NCBI GenBank assembly: GCA_900119535.1
Contig: FPJT01000017.1
Coordinates: 2,071-66,070, forward strand
Direction of reading: 5' to 3'
DNA: 64,000 nt
Source of the DNA: Ruminococcus sp. XPD3002
GTDB lineage: Bacteria; Bacillota; Clostridia; Oscillospirales; Ruminococcaceae
In this document: piece after piece, positions 45,638 to 53,388 of the stretch
How the letters are laid out: each line of letters starts with the position of its first letter
Position numbering within the stretch: the stretch's first letter is position 1
Program-made: the position numbers and the translations under genes
The notes under the pieces: model-generated
Told to the model about the DNA's origin: nothing
The model's input: only the letters and a program-made list of their open reading frames with translations
The model's database searches: none

Positions 45638-47509
45638 TCAGTCTTTAAGATTCATCTTTTCAAGAAGCCATACGATAGTCTTCTTTGAACCGCTTATTAC
45701 CTTACCCTGAACGAGCATACCGTTCTTTATTTCACGAACCTCGCCCTTGCCGTTTTCAAGTGACATTGCTGAGAGGTCTGCCTGTGCAACATAGTACTTC
45801 ATGCCTGTGTTCTGGTTTGAGATAGAATCAGCTGATACAGACTTGATCTCGCCTGTAACCTTGCCGTACTCTGTGTAAGGGATAGAATCAAACATGTATT
45901 CGGTCTTCTGACCAACTTCAAGCTTTGAAACTTCATTTTCGGGGATATAAAGTGTGACCTTAAGTGAATCTGTATCAGGAACGAGTGTACAAAGTGTCTC
46001 GCCTGCCTGAACGATATCGCCTGTGTGTCTCTCATCAAGAAGAGTAACTGTGCCGTCCATAGAAGCTCTTATCTCAGAGTTCTTGATAGTCTCGTTAACT
46101 TCTGTAAGCTGTGCTTCAACTGATGAAATGTTTTCCTTGATGCTGTCGATCTCTGCGTTAAGTGAAACGATAGCCTCATTCTTGAGCTTGTCGCCTGAGA
46201 GCTTCTCGTATTCCTTAAGATCATCAGCGCCCTTTATTGCGAGTTCAAGGCTCTTCTTGTTAGCTTCGAGAGTCTTTATCTCTTCTTCAAGCTGAACGAT
46301 AGCTGCATTGATCTTTGAGATGTATCCGTTCTTTACTGAATCAGCGTCCAGAAGAGCACTTTCGTAAGCGATCCTTGCGCTGTCCACGTCGGACTGTGAA
46401 ACTGCTGTAGACTGTGCTGAATAAGTATTGTAGAGTTCCTCATAAGCGCTCATCTTGTTCTCGTAGTCTGCGCTGAGTGAAGTTATATCGGAGATGTAGC
46501 TGTTGTATACTGACTGTGCAGCCTGGTTTGAAGAGCTGAAATCAAGTCCCTGCTCAATTGCAGTCTTAAGCTCGTTGTAGCTGTCAAGAGCTGAATGGTC
46601 AGCGTTTGCATCGTTAGCTATCTGATTTGTAAGAAGTATGATCTGTGTACGGATGTCGGAGAGGTAAGAGCTGCGGCATGAAGAAACTGCTGCTGCTGCT
46701 GTGTCTGCATCAGACTTTGCTGATTCAAGCTGGAATGCTGTAACAGTATCCTGTGAACCGAGCTTGCCCTCAGCAGCCTCGTAAGCTGTTCTGTACTGCT
46801 CTGCAAGCTTTGCTGCCTTGTCATAGCTTGTCTTATAATCTGAATAATCTGCGCCTGCAAGTGAGCTGCTGCCTGTATAAGCTGTATCGTTCCTTACTGC
46901 GCCGAGAAGGTCTCTGTAAGCTGCAAGCTGATCCTTCTTTGTCTTTATGCTGTCCTCTGTTGTCTTAAGAGTGTTTGTCTTTTCCTCTGATGTAAGGCTG
47001 TTGTTGAGCTGTGAACGCTCTATCTCCTGTGAAGAAAGGAGAACGCCGTTCTTATACTGCTCGTATCTGTAGTAATACTTTGAATCCTCGTCGCTTTTTG
47101 AGAAGAGATTCTTGTTCTCTTCAACAGACTGCTTAAGGAGCTTTGTGTTATCGAGTTCGCTCTCATAATTTTCAAGCTTGCCCTCGAGTATCGATTTCTG
47201 CTCGTCTGCGTAATCGGAATCCAGTGTGAAGAGCACATCGCCCTCCTTTACAGACTGTCCTTCCTCTACGTTTATGGAGCTGAGCTTGCAGCCTGAGGCA
47301 GACATTACGCTGCCTGCTGCACTTGCTGTTCTTACCTCACCTGTAACACGGCTGTATTCATCAACTTCAGAGAAGAATGAGAAACCCAGTGCAGCGATGA
47401 AAACTGCAAGAACTATATATATGAACCAGCGGATTCCGGGAGCTTCCTTGCTCTCCATAACTTCGCGGCTGTCTGAAATATCCTTAAGATCAAGAACTAT
47501 GCCTTTCAT
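45638..47509 (-). CDS. HlyD-family adaptor of the peptide exporter
   Basis: 623 residues. A short cytoplasmic start, one helix (about 26-47), a biotinyl-lipoyl half (CKLSSINVEEGQSVKEGDVL), a very long coiled-coil region (about 110-470), the second lipoyl half (EIRASMDGTVTLLDERHTGD) and a C-terminal beta-barrel (LYIPENEVSKLEVGQ). Such proteins (MesE/ComB type) join a C39 ABC exporter to move double-glycine peptides across the wall. The coiled coil is longer than in classical bacteriocin adaptors. It starts one base after the ABC gene. Confidence 0.92.
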   Translation of the reverse strand: MKGIVLDLKDISDSREVMESKEAPGIRWFIYIVLAVFIAALGFSFFSEVDEYSRVTGEVRTASAAGSVMSASGCKLSSINVEEGQSVKEGDVLFTLDSDYADEQKSILEGKLENYESELDNTKLLKQSVEENKNLFSKSDEDSKYYYRYEQYKNGVLLSSQEIERSQLNNSLTSEEKTNTLKTTEDSIKTKKDQLAAYRDLLGAVRNDTAYTGSSSLAGADYSDYKTSYDKAAKLAEQYRTAYEAAEGKLGSQDTVTAFQLESAKSDADTAAAAVSSCRSSYLSDIRTQIILLTNQIANDANADHSALDSYNELKTAIEQGLDFSSSNQAAQSVYNSYISDITSLSADYENKMSAYEELYNTYSAQSTAVSQSDVDSARIAYESALLDADSVKNGYISKINAAIVQLEEEIKTLEANKKSLELAIKGADDLKEYEKLSGDKLKNEAIVSLNAEIDSIKENISSVEAQLTEVNETIKNSEIRASMDGTVTLLDERHTGDIVQAGETLCTLVPDTDSLKVTLYIPENEVSKLEVGQKTEYMFDSIPYTEYGKVTGEIKSVSADSISNQNTGMKYYVAQADLSAMSLENGKGEVREIKNGMLVQGKVISGSKKTIVWLLEKMNLKD

Positions 47510-47510
47510 A

Positions 47511-49805
47511 TTAATCCTCCTGAATGCCTGTATTTACGAGAAACGGATATTGGGGGCAAAACACTGTGGTCTCATGACTCTCCACATCCGCTGCCTGAGC
47601 CTCCTGCTCATCTGAAGCAGGTATTGCAACTGCCTCGCTGATATTTGTGATATTCTCGGGGAGCTGATCCTTCCAGAGCTTGTAGTATCTGCCCTTCTGC
47701 TCGATAAGCTCATCGTGAGTACCCTGCTCGATGAAGTGGCCCTGCTCCATAACGAATATCTTGTCGCATCGCATGATAGTACTGAGTCTGTGTGCGATGA
47801 TGATAGTTGTGATGTTTCTTGAAAGATTGTTGATAGTCTTTTCGATAGCCTTTTCTGTGATCGAGTCAAGGTTACTTGTAGCCTCGTCCATGATGAGGAT
47901 ATCAGGCTTCTTGAGGAGTGCTCTTGCAATTGCAAGACGCTGCTTCTGACCGCCTGAGAGGTTAGCACCGTTCTCTTCGAGCATTGTGTCGTATCTGAGA
48001 GGGAGCTTGTTGATGAACTCGTCAGCCTTGCTGAGCTTGCATGCCTCGATGATCTCTTCCATAGTAGCATCCTCGTTGCCAAGCTCGAGGTTCTCGCGGA
48101 TAGTACCGCTGAAAAGGAATATATCCTGTGATATATAAGCTATCTTATTTCTGAGTGATTCAAGGTTGATGTCCTTGAGGTTATAGTCGCCGATGTAGAT
48201 CTCACCCTTCTCCCATGGATAGAAGTTCATGAGGAGCTTTGAGAGTGTTGTCTTACCTGAACCGCTCTCACCTACGAGGGCGATCCTTTCGCCTGCGCCG
48301 ATAGTCATGTTGATGTTTTCAAGTACGAGCTTTCTTGTGCCGTATCTGAAGTCTACGTTCTCGAAGCGGATAGGATAGTTGAGAGACTCGGGATTGAGCT
48401 TTCTCTGATCGTCCGAATCCTTTTCAAGTTCAAGATCGAGAATCTCAGCAAGACGCTCAGCTGCAACGATAGCAGTCTGCATTGTCGGCTGAAGGTTTAT
48501 GAGGTTCTTGACAGGATCAAGGAAGTATGCAAGAAGTGCATTGAATGTGATGAGGTTACCGAGTGTTATGTCGCCCTTAAGTACGCTTGCAACACCTACC
48601 CAAAGGATAACTGTTGTTCCGATAGTTGATACAACACCTGTAAGTGTTGACTGTGCATTTATTACCATTCCGCCCTTGAATACGCTCTTAAGGAGCTTGA
48701 CGAAGAGCTTGTCTGTCTTTGCCTGAGCCTTATCCTCAGCGTGGAATGCCTTAACTGTCTCAATACCGTTGAGTGACTCAACGAGGTAAGAAGTAAGCTG
48801 TGAGTTGTCTTCCATCTGCTTTTCATTGAATTCCTTTACAGGCTTGTTGAAAGCAAATACGATGACCGCATAAATTGCGACGAGTACAACTGCTATAGCG
48901 AAAAGTGTGTGGTTCTGAGTGTAAAGTACAAATCCGCCGACCAGAGCCATAAGTGTATCGATCATGATCGAAAGAGTTGCACTTGAAATAGCATCTCTTA
49001 TCTTAGAAGCATCCATGAATCTTGAAACGATCTCACCAACTCTTCTTGTGCCGAAGAAGTTCATGGGAAGTCCGAGTACATGTTGGTAATAACCGAGTAT
49101 AAGCGGTATATCAAGCTTCTGACTGAGGTGGATCATAAGGTGCGTTCTGAAGGCTTCCAGCAGCGCCTTGAACAAATATAGGACCACAACTCCTATGGAT
49201 ATCGTCACAAGACTCTTTTTCAACGAATTCGGGACTATGTCATCCATGATAAACGTGAAGTAGAACGACGCCAGTATTCCGAATGCCGTAATGAGAAGCG
49301 ACGAAAGGAAGATGTTTATAAGAAGTCTCTTCTGTGGGAACATCAGACTGAAGAACCTTGAAAGAACTCCCTTATTCTTGTTGCCCTTCTCAAACTTTGT
49401 TGTTGGCACGAGAAGTATCAGAACTCCTGTCCACTGCTTGAAGAATTCCTCAGGCTTATACTTTACGATTCCCTTTCCGGGATCCGCTACGATGACCTGA
49501 TCCTTTGTTATCTTGTGAATAACTACATAGTGGAGAAGACTTCCGTCTACAACTACGTGAGCTATTGCAGGAAGAGGAAACTCAGAGAAGAATGCATTCT
49601 GATCACCCTTAACTCCCTTAGCGCTGAATCCAAGTTCTTCAGCTGCCTTTATCATACCGTAAGCATTTGTTCCCTGCTTATCGGTTCCGGCTACCTCTCT
49701 TATCTTAGAGATTGAAAGGTTGAGTCCGTACTGCTTCGAGATGGTTGCCAGACAAGCAGCTCCGCAGTCTGTAATATCATGTTGTTTTACGCAATAGTAT
49801 TTCAT
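47511..49805 (-). CDS. C39-peptidase bacteriocin ABC transporter (PCAT)
   Basis: 764 residues from the ATG at 49805, which has GGAAGTG upstream; an earlier in-frame start at 49856 would fall within the promoter. Domains: N-terminal C39 Cys protease (CVKQHDITDCGAAC, catalytic Cys14; His in LLHYVVIH; Asp in VADPG), six-helix ABC membrane domain (about 150-440) and ATPase with Walker A GESGSGKTT, signature LSGGQKQR and Walker B ILIMDEATSNLD. It cuts leaders after Gly-Gly and exports the cores. The only peptidase-exporter in the window, so it is the natural handler of the nine GG precursors. Confidence 0.95.
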   Translation of the reverse strand: MKYYCVKQHDITDCGAACLATISKQYGLNLSISKIREVAGTDKQGTNAYGMIKAAEELGFSAKGVKGDQNAFFSEFPLPAIAHVVVDGSLLHYVVIHKITKDQVIVADPGKGIVKYKPEEFFKQWTGVLILLVPTTKFEKGNKNKGVLSRFFSLMFPQKRLLINIFLSSLLITAFGILASFYFTFIMDDIVPNSLKKSLVTISIGVVVLYLFKALLEAFRTHLMIHLSQKLDIPLILGYYQHVLGLPMNFFGTRRVGEIVSRFMDASKIRDAISSATLSIMIDTLMALVGGFVLYTQNHTLFAIAVVLVAIYAVIVFAFNKPVKEFNEKQMEDNSQLTSYLVESLNGIETVKAFHAEDKAQAKTDKLFVKLLKSVFKGGMVINAQSTLTGVVSTIGTTVILWVGVASVLKGDITLGNLITFNALLAYFLDPVKNLINLQPTMQTAIVAAERLAEILDLELEKDSDDQRKLNPESLNYPIRFENVDFRYGTRKLVLENINMTIGAGERIALVGESGSGKTTLSKLLMNFYPWEKGEIYIGDYNLKDINLESLRNKIAYISQDIFLFSGTIRENLELGNEDATMEEIIEACKLSKADEFINKLPLRYDTMLEENGANLSGGQKQRLAIARALLKKPDILIMDEATSNLDSITEKAIEKTINNLSRNITTIIIAHRLSTIMRCDKIFVMEQGHFIEQGTHDELIEQKGRYYKLWKDQLPENITNISEAVAIPASDEQEAQAADVESHETTVFCPQYPFLVNTGIQED

Positions 49806-49856
49806 TAAGATCACTTCCTGAATCAATTTTTTTGTTGTGTGATTTACTGTAATCAT

Positions 49857-49925
49857 AATATACCATATCTTATCTGGGTATTCAATAATTTTCCGGTTAA
49901 CGGTCAGTGAAACCGATTTTTCGGT
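49857..49925 (-). promoter_or_regulatory. LytTR-type operator and promoter of the transporter operon
   Basis: On the minus strand: half-site AACCGAAAA, then 21 bases on GACCGTTAA, then AACCGGAAA seven bases later, followed by TTGAAT (-35, 49880-49885), a 17-base spacer ending in TATGG and TATATT (-10, 49857-49862). The layout is the same, base for base in spacing, as that before the short-peptide operon at 53715-53812. Direct repeats two helical turns apart are the usual target of LytTR regulators. Confidence 0.75.
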
Positions 49926-49934
49926 TGAGGAAAT

Positions 49935-49962
49935 AAAAAAGCGCCCGATCGGACGCTTTTTT
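49935..49962. terminator. Terminator after the double-glycine peptide genes
   Basis: AAAAAAGCGcCCG ATCGGaCGCTTTTTT-type hairpin with A and T runs on both sides, about 30 bases after the last peptide gene and just before the transporter operator. Confidence 0.85.
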
Positions 49963-49991
49963 CATTAGTATATACTTGAAAACAACTTAAC

Positions 49992-50174
49992 TTATCTGCC
50001 TATTTTAAATAAGAGAGCTGTATCTATACGCTTTCCAAGCAGATATGTATCAAGGTAATAATATATTGTTGAACCCTGTGTTACAGTGCGTGTCTTGAAT
50101 TCTAAAATAGCTCCGCCATTGAGTTCAAGAGCTTCCTGAGCATCAAGCTCTGCAAAATACTTGTTAGTGTTCAT
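49992..50174 (-). CDS. Double-glycine precursor peptide 9
   Basis: 60 residues. Leader MNTNKYFAELDAQEALELNGG (one residue over 20, here cited as MNTNKYFAEL + DAQEALELNGG) and a 39-residue core beginning AILEFKTRTV with YYYLDTYLLGKR. The ATG at 50174 is preferred to 50180 because AAGGAG stands eight bases upstream of it. The leader pattern (F-x-x-L ... E ... L-x-G-G) is that of class II bacteriocin or pheromone precursors. The core has no Cys and no known relative that I can name. Confidence 0.8.
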   Translation of the reverse strand: MNTNKYFAELDAQEALELNGGAILEFKTRTVTQGSTIYYYLDTYLLGKRIDTALLFKIGR

Positions 50175-50191
50175 GAGCATTACTCCTTTTA

Positions 50192-50362
50192 TCAGTGATA
50201 AACGATAGGACCGGGCATAGGCATACTCTTTACAACTTTATAAATAGCATAGCCAACAGCAATAGCTGTGTTAACTACCTTGATTGCAGTCTTTATGTTA
50301 GCTCCGCCGTCGATGTTTGTCATTTCATCTACTGTAAGAGCAGTAAACTTAGTATTGTTCAT
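50192..50362 (-). CDS. Double-glycine precursor peptide 8
   Basis: 56 residues. Leader MNNTKFTALTVDEMTNIDGG; core of 36 residues with an amphipathic helix-like first half (ANIKTAIKVVNTAIAVGYA) and a Pro/Met tail (SMPMPGPIVYH). Helical cores of this kind are typical of pore-forming class II bacteriocins. GGAGG precedes the ATG. Confidence 0.85.
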   Translation of the reverse strand: MNNTKFTALTVDEMTNIDGGANIKTAIKVVNTAIAVGYAIYKVVKSMPMPGPIVYH

Positions 50363-50405
50363 TATGCTTTTCCTCCATTTTTATATTTTTGTTTTTCTTT
50401 TTCAT

Positions 50406-50430
50406 CAGGACAGACTTCGCCGTCCCGACT
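50406..50430 (-). repeat. Inter-cassette hairpin repeat, copy 1
   Basis: Copy of the unit CGGGACGGCGAAGTCTGTCC (minus strand, last bases of the arm altered here), followed upstream by TTCATTATG on the plus strand, i.e. a vestigial ATGAACTAA start on the minus strand. It lies between peptide genes 7 and 8. Confidence 0.7.
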
Positions 50431-50464
50431 TTTTTAGTTCATTATGTTTTTCTGTGTTTTTATC

Positions 50465-50617
50465 TTATGCAAGTATTATAAGAGGCCAATATATACCCTT
50501 TGATGGCTTTGAGCTACCGCCGGATGGCTTTTTTGGATAAAACGGAAAAAGAATCATTCCGCCTTCAAGATTGAACATCTCTTCTGCTGTAAGAGCAATA
50601 AACTGTGTATTGTTCAT
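50465..50617 (-). CDS. Double-glycine precursor peptide 7
   Basis: 50 residues. Leader MNNTQFIALTAEEMFNLEGG; 30-residue core starting MILFPFYPKKPSGG with a basic Pro/Ser/Gly middle and a hydrophobic end (YWPLIILA). GGAGG precedes the ATG. The leader is nearly the same as in peptides 5 and 8 while the core is unrelated. Confidence 0.83.
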   Translation of the reverse strand: MNNTQFIALTAEEMFNLEGGMILFPFYPKKPSGGSSKPSKGIYWPLIILA

Positions 50618-50638
50618 TATGCTTTTCCTCCTATTAGA

Positions 50639-50833
50639 TTAGTGGTTGTAAACCACATAAGTTGTAAAACCAACTACAGCACCACAAACTACGCCAGCAG
50701 GATTACAGGTAAGAGCACCAATGCCTGCACCTATGCCTGCTGCTGCAGCTGCACGGCGCCAATTAATCTTTCCACCTTCGATAAGGTTCATTTCCTCTGT
50801 CGAAAGTTCTGTAAAATTCTTATTTGTGTTCAT
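50639..50833 (-). CDS. Double-glycine precursor peptide 6 (GxxxG-rich)
   Basis: 64 residues. Leader ends STEEMNLIEGG; core of 43 residues begins KINWRRAAAAAGIGAGIGAL, with two Cys (CNPAGVVC) and AVVGFTTYVVYNH. The small-residue GxxxG helix is the hallmark of class IIb-type bacteriocins such as Blp peptides. It is the clearest bacteriocin of the set. Confidence 0.88.
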   Translation of the reverse strand: MNTNKNFTELSTEEMNLIEGGKINWRRAAAAAGIGAGIGALTCNPAGVVCGAVVGFTTYVVYNH

Positions 50834-50874
50834 TATATTTTTCCTCCATTTTTATATTTTTGTTTTTCTTTTTC

Positions 50875-50900
50875 AGCGGGACAGACTTCGCCGTCCCGAC
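50875..50900 (-). repeat. Inter-cassette hairpin repeat, copy 2
   Basis: CGGGACGGCGAAGTCTGTCC with complementary ends (GGGAC / GTCCC) between peptide genes 5 and 6, again with a vestigial ATGAACTAA next to it. Confidence 0.75.
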
Positions 50901-50935
50901 ATTTTAGTTCATTATGTTTTTCTTTATTTCTTTGA

Positions 50936-51082
50936 TCAGAAGCAGCCGTACGGCTTTTTAGGATTTATAACAATATCAACAGCAGTTTTGATTATGATCT
51001 TTGCTATATCCCAATAAATGTTTCCGCCGTCGATGTTTGTCATTTCTTCTGCTGTAAGAGCAGTAAACTGTGTATTGTTCAT
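50936..51082 (-). CDS. Double-glycine precursor peptide 5
   Basis: 48 residues. Leader MNNTQFTALTAEEMTNIDGG; 28-residue core NIYWDIAKIIIKTAVDIVIN followed by PKKPYGCF. It is amphipathic with one Cys near the end. GGAGG precedes the ATG. Confidence 0.83.
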   Translation of the reverse strand: MNNTQFTALTAEEMTNIDGGNIYWDIAKIIIKTAVDIVINPKKPYGCF

Positions 51083-51123
51083 TATGCTTTTCCTCCTTTT
51101 TATTATTTTTGTTTTTCTTTTTC

Positions 51124-51149
51124 AGCGGGACAGACTTTGCCGTCCCGAC
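51124..51149 (-). repeat. Inter-cassette hairpin repeat, copy 3
   Basis: CGGGACGGCAAAGTCTGTCC, one base from the other copies, with the same vestigial ATGAACTAA. It lies upstream of peptide gene 5. Confidence 0.75.
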
Positions 51150-51182
51150 ATTTTTAGTTCATTATGTTTTTCTTTATTTTCA

Positions 51183-51208
51183 TCGGGACAGACTTCGCCG
51201 TACCGATA
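51183..51208 (-). repeat. Inter-cassette hairpin repeat, copy 4
   Basis: TCGGTACGGCGAAGTCTGTC, a more diverged copy close to copy 3, giving a double unit between peptide genes 4 and 5. Confidence 0.6.
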
Positions 51209-51269
51209 ATTTGCTTTTTTTAGTTTATTCTATTTTTCTCTATTTCCATCTTGGCAACAGAGCCGGGAA

Positions 51270-51452
51270 TTACCAGCGACTTCCGCCACCTGAATGTGAA
51301 TGCGAACCGCTTGAAGTATGAGATCTGCCGCTTGATGTATACGATGTCCTGCTTGGGAATAATATCATCCACAGCCTGCGATAATCGATCGTTCCACCAT
51401 CGATCTCAACGATCTCATCTGCTGTAAGAGCAGTAAACTTTGAATCGCTCAT
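51270..51452 (-). CDS. Double-glycine precursor peptide 4 (Ser/His/Gly-rich core)
   Basis: 60 residues. Leader MSDSKFTALTADEIVEIDGG; 40-residue core starting TIDYRRLWMILFPSRTSYTS and continuing with SSG/SH repeats (SHTSSGSHSHSGGGSRW). The Ser/His/Gly tail is unlike standard pore-forming bacteriocins and could bind metal or serve as a glycosylation or modification substrate. GGAGG precedes the ATG. Confidence 0.82.
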   Translation of the reverse strand: MSDSKFTALTADEIVEIDGGTIDYRRLWMILFPSRTSYTSSGRSHTSSGSHSHSGGGSRW

Positions 51453-51474
51453 TATTCTTTCCTCCTTTATAAAA

Positions 51475-51627
51475 TTAAAATAAAAGCATCTGGATAAGCT
51501 TAAGAGTTATCCAGTATTCCTCAGGCGGCACTAAAATGACAGTCTCATCATTACCGACTGATCCTCCGGAAGATTCAATAGCTTCGTTCTCAGAGAGCTC
51601 CGCAAAATTATTTTCGACATTTTTCAT
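51475..51627 (-). CDS. Double-glycine precursor peptide 3
   Basis: 50 residues. Leader MKNVENNFAELSENEAIESS + GG; 28-residue core SVGNDETVILVPPEEYWITL then KLIQMLLF, acidic at first and hydrophobic at the end. AAGGAG precedes the ATG. The leader lacks the usual hydrophobic residue just before GG, so processing may be weaker. Confidence 0.75.
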   Translation of the reverse strand: MKNVENNFAELSENEAIESSGGSVGNDETVILVPPEEYWITLKLIQMLLF

Positions 51628-51683
51628 AATTCATTCTCCTTATATTGTATAAGACGGCCGATCATCTACGAAAGTCCCTGTGA

Positions 51684-51818
51684 TCACTTGCGACGATACT
51701 TAAGAATCATCTGAACAATCGCATTGCTCAGTTGTGTCTGCTTAACGACATTGCTATTGATACCGCCATTGATCTTTCTAAGATCAGCCTTAGTAAGTTC
51801 AGTGAAACACTTTTTCAT
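51684..51818 (-). CDS. Double-glycine precursor peptide 2
   Basis: 44 residues. Leader MKKCFTELTKADLRKINGG; short basic core of 25 residues (INSNVVKQTQLSNAIVQM then ILKYRRK). Short, basic cores like this may be either a bacteriocin or an inducing peptide pheromone. Strong GGAGGC site eight bases before the ATG. Confidence 0.8.
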   Translation of the reverse strand: MKKCFTELTKADLRKINGGINSNVVKQTQLSNAIVQMILKYRRK

Positions 51819-51890
51819 TTCTGCCTCCTGTAATAGATAGATTTATACCTTACTGCACCGCAAGATGCAGGACCAGTATACTTTTACCGA

Positions 51891-52070
51891 TCAGAACCTT
51901 GTTCTGTATCTGAAACCGTTAACACGGCTGAATCCGCATGGCTGCGGAGGGTCAAATCTTACAGGTGGTATCTTGGGAAGACCTATCTTAACGATAGATG
52001 TACCGCCTGATACTGAAGCTGTCTCTTCGGGAGAGAGCGCTGTGAAAAAGCTGTTCATTACATTTTCCAT
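51891..52070 (-). CDS. Double-glycine precursor peptide 1 (proline-rich core)
   Basis: 59 residues. Leader MENVMNSFFTALSPEETASV + SGG; 36-residue core TSIVKIGLPKIPPVRFDPPQ, then PCGFSRVNGFRYRTRF: basic, with five Pro and one Cys. Pro/Arg-rich cores resemble intracellularly acting antimicrobial peptides more than pore formers. GGAGG precedes the ATG. Confidence 0.8.
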   Translation of the reverse strand: MENVMNSFFTALSPEETASVSGGTSIVKIGLPKIPPVRFDPPQPCGFSRVNGFRYRTRF

Positions 52071-52392
52071 TTTTTAATCCTCCATTCAAGCGGTCGGCTG
52101 CTGTATTTCAGCAGGATCGCCGTTAAGAAAATACTGTTTTCCTGCTACGCAGGAGATCAATGGGTATATCCCATTAACAACGGCACACTGCAAAAAGATA
52201 TGCAGTTGTTAACGAGGTATAAAAATGCACAGCATTAAAGCCTATTTTCATATATGTAAAATAGGATATAGTTTTATAAAATTACGCCTGAAGGTGCCGG
52301 TTCATATATGACCGATACGGCAGCAGAGAGGATCAGACTCTCAGCCGACGCTCGCTGCGCCGCATCGGATCGATACACAGACCATTCAGACA
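52071..52392 (-). other. Structured 322-base spacer before the double-glycine peptide genes
   Basis: No gene. It has several hairpins: TTAACAAC (52174-52181) with GTTGTTAA (52205-52212) enclosing CTGCA / TGCAG; TCCTGC / GCAGGA near 52140-52153; CCTATTTT / AAAATAGG near 52241-52265. It may hold a separate promoter, a processing site or a partial terminator; I see no convincing -35/-10 pair. Confidence 0.45.
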
Positions 52393-52620
52393 TCAGTTCA
52401 CGCTATTTTTCATCTGTAAGAACTGGAATACTGCTGCCGCAATAAGAGCAGCCACATTTATTGCGATCAGGATCTTGCGTTTAACTCCTGTTTCAGCCTT
52501 TACCGTCATGTACATACTCATTCCCGAGAAAATATAGGTAAAGAAGGGAACGAAAAACGCAGCCGCCGCACCTGCTATCATCAGGACTACAGACGAGATT
52601 TTTATGGTCTTATTATCCAT
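52393..52620 (-). CDS. Small two-helix membrane protein, possible immunity protein
   Basis: 75 residues with two helices (about 9-33 and 51-68). I recognise no family. It follows the GyrI-like gene by three bases and precedes the GG peptides. Small membrane proteins in such islands are often immunity proteins, but nothing in the sequence proves this. Confidence 0.7.
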   Translation of the reverse strand: MDNKTIKISSVVLMIAGAAAAFFVPFFTYIFSGMSMYMTVKAETGVKRKILIAINVAALIAAAVFQFLQMKNSVN

Positions 52621-52623
52621 GTA

Positions 52624-53097
52624 TCAGAGAACGCTCCTTGTTACTCCAACATACATATCAACGATAAGTCCGTCAGCATCGCTTGGACCTGTAGGCTCCT
52701 TGATAGTTACATTGTAGCCGGGTGTTATAGGAGTAAGTCCGTTGTTCCTGACATAACCCATAAGCTCATTTACGCTGTTCTGAAGCATTGCAGGATTACC
52801 CTCGTGTCTGATCTTTACAGCATCGCAAAGACGGAATAAGGGCTTGAACTTGTAGCCGGAAGGAAGACTTATCTCTCTGTCAACAGGTACAAGTATCTCA
52901 ACGTCCATTACAGGCTGTCCGCCTTCCATCTCAACCGCAAAAGTTGCAGATACGTTAGGACCTGTCTTTGAAGCACCTTTTTCCTGTATGATAGTATTTA
53001 TTTCGTTCATGATAACGCTAAGCTGCTGCTGAGTAACCTTTCCGCGATAGCTTATAACATTAGTCATTTCATATGTGTTGTTTTCTGTGATATTCAT
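52624..53097 (-). CDS. GyrI-like (DUF5085-like) protein
   Basis: 157 residues from the ATG at 53097, which has GGAG upstream. Two halves, SYRGKVTQQQLSVIMNEINT and DVEILVPVDREISLPSGYKF then PLFRLCDAVKIRHEGNP, follow the beta-alpha-beta-beta pattern of GyrI-like ligand-binding domains without a DNA-binding part. It may bind a peptide or small molecule. The family name is tentative. It sits between the short peptides and the membrane protein, in the same direction. Confidence 0.65.
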   Translation of the reverse strand: MNITENNTYEMTNVISYRGKVTQQQLSVIMNEINTIIQEKGASKTGPNVSATFAVEMEGGQPVMDVEILVPVDREISLPSGYKFKPLFRLCDAVKIRHEGNPAMLQNSVNELMGYVRNNGLTPITPGYNVTIKEPTGPSDADGLIVDMYVGVTRSVL

Positions 53098-53118
53098 AAC
53101 TATTTCTCCAATCAAAAA

Positions 53119-53196
53119 TTACTTAAAAAAGAACCCGAATAATCCGCCTATGCAAACAGTAGGCTGATTTAAGGTACTGATAACAAGTTTAAACAT
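53119..53196 (-). CDS. Short peptide D (25 residues)
   Basis: MFKLVISTLNQP then TVCIGGLFGFFFK. GAGGAA stands before the ATG. The tail C-I-G-G-L-F-G-F-F lines up with the tails of peptides A-C (C/S-x-G-hydrophobic ... F). No leader and no GG site. Conserved tail, ribosome site and position support a real gene. Confidence 0.6.
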   Translation of the reverse strand: MFKLVISTLNQPTVCIGGLFGFFFK

Positions 53197-53272
53197 GATA
53201 ATTCCTCATTTCTATAATAATTATTGATAATATTGGCTGTTTAGTCAGTTAAACAAAATTCGTCTTTCAATA

Positions 53273-53344
53273 TCAGCGATTCATAAAGAATATTGCTAAA
53301 ATTCCGATCGAATCTATTAACGGTAACAATGCTAATCTGTTCAT
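53273..53344 (-). CDS. Short peptide C (23 residues)
   Basis: MNRLALLPLID then SIGILAIFFMNR, with a strong AAAGGAG site. The tail D-S-I-G-I-L-A-I-F aligns with D-C-Q-G-I-F-A-I-F of peptide B; here the Cys is a Ser. Confidence 0.6.
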   Translation of the reverse strand: MNRLALLPLIDSIGILAIFFMNR

Positions 53345-53388
53345 CTTAAATTTCTCCTTTATAAATGCTTTCAAATAATAATCAGTTT

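Noticed and set aside
50406..51208. Possible CRISPR-like array between peptide genes
   Set aside because: Only four units with unequal spacing, different spacer lengths that contain genes, and no cas genes.
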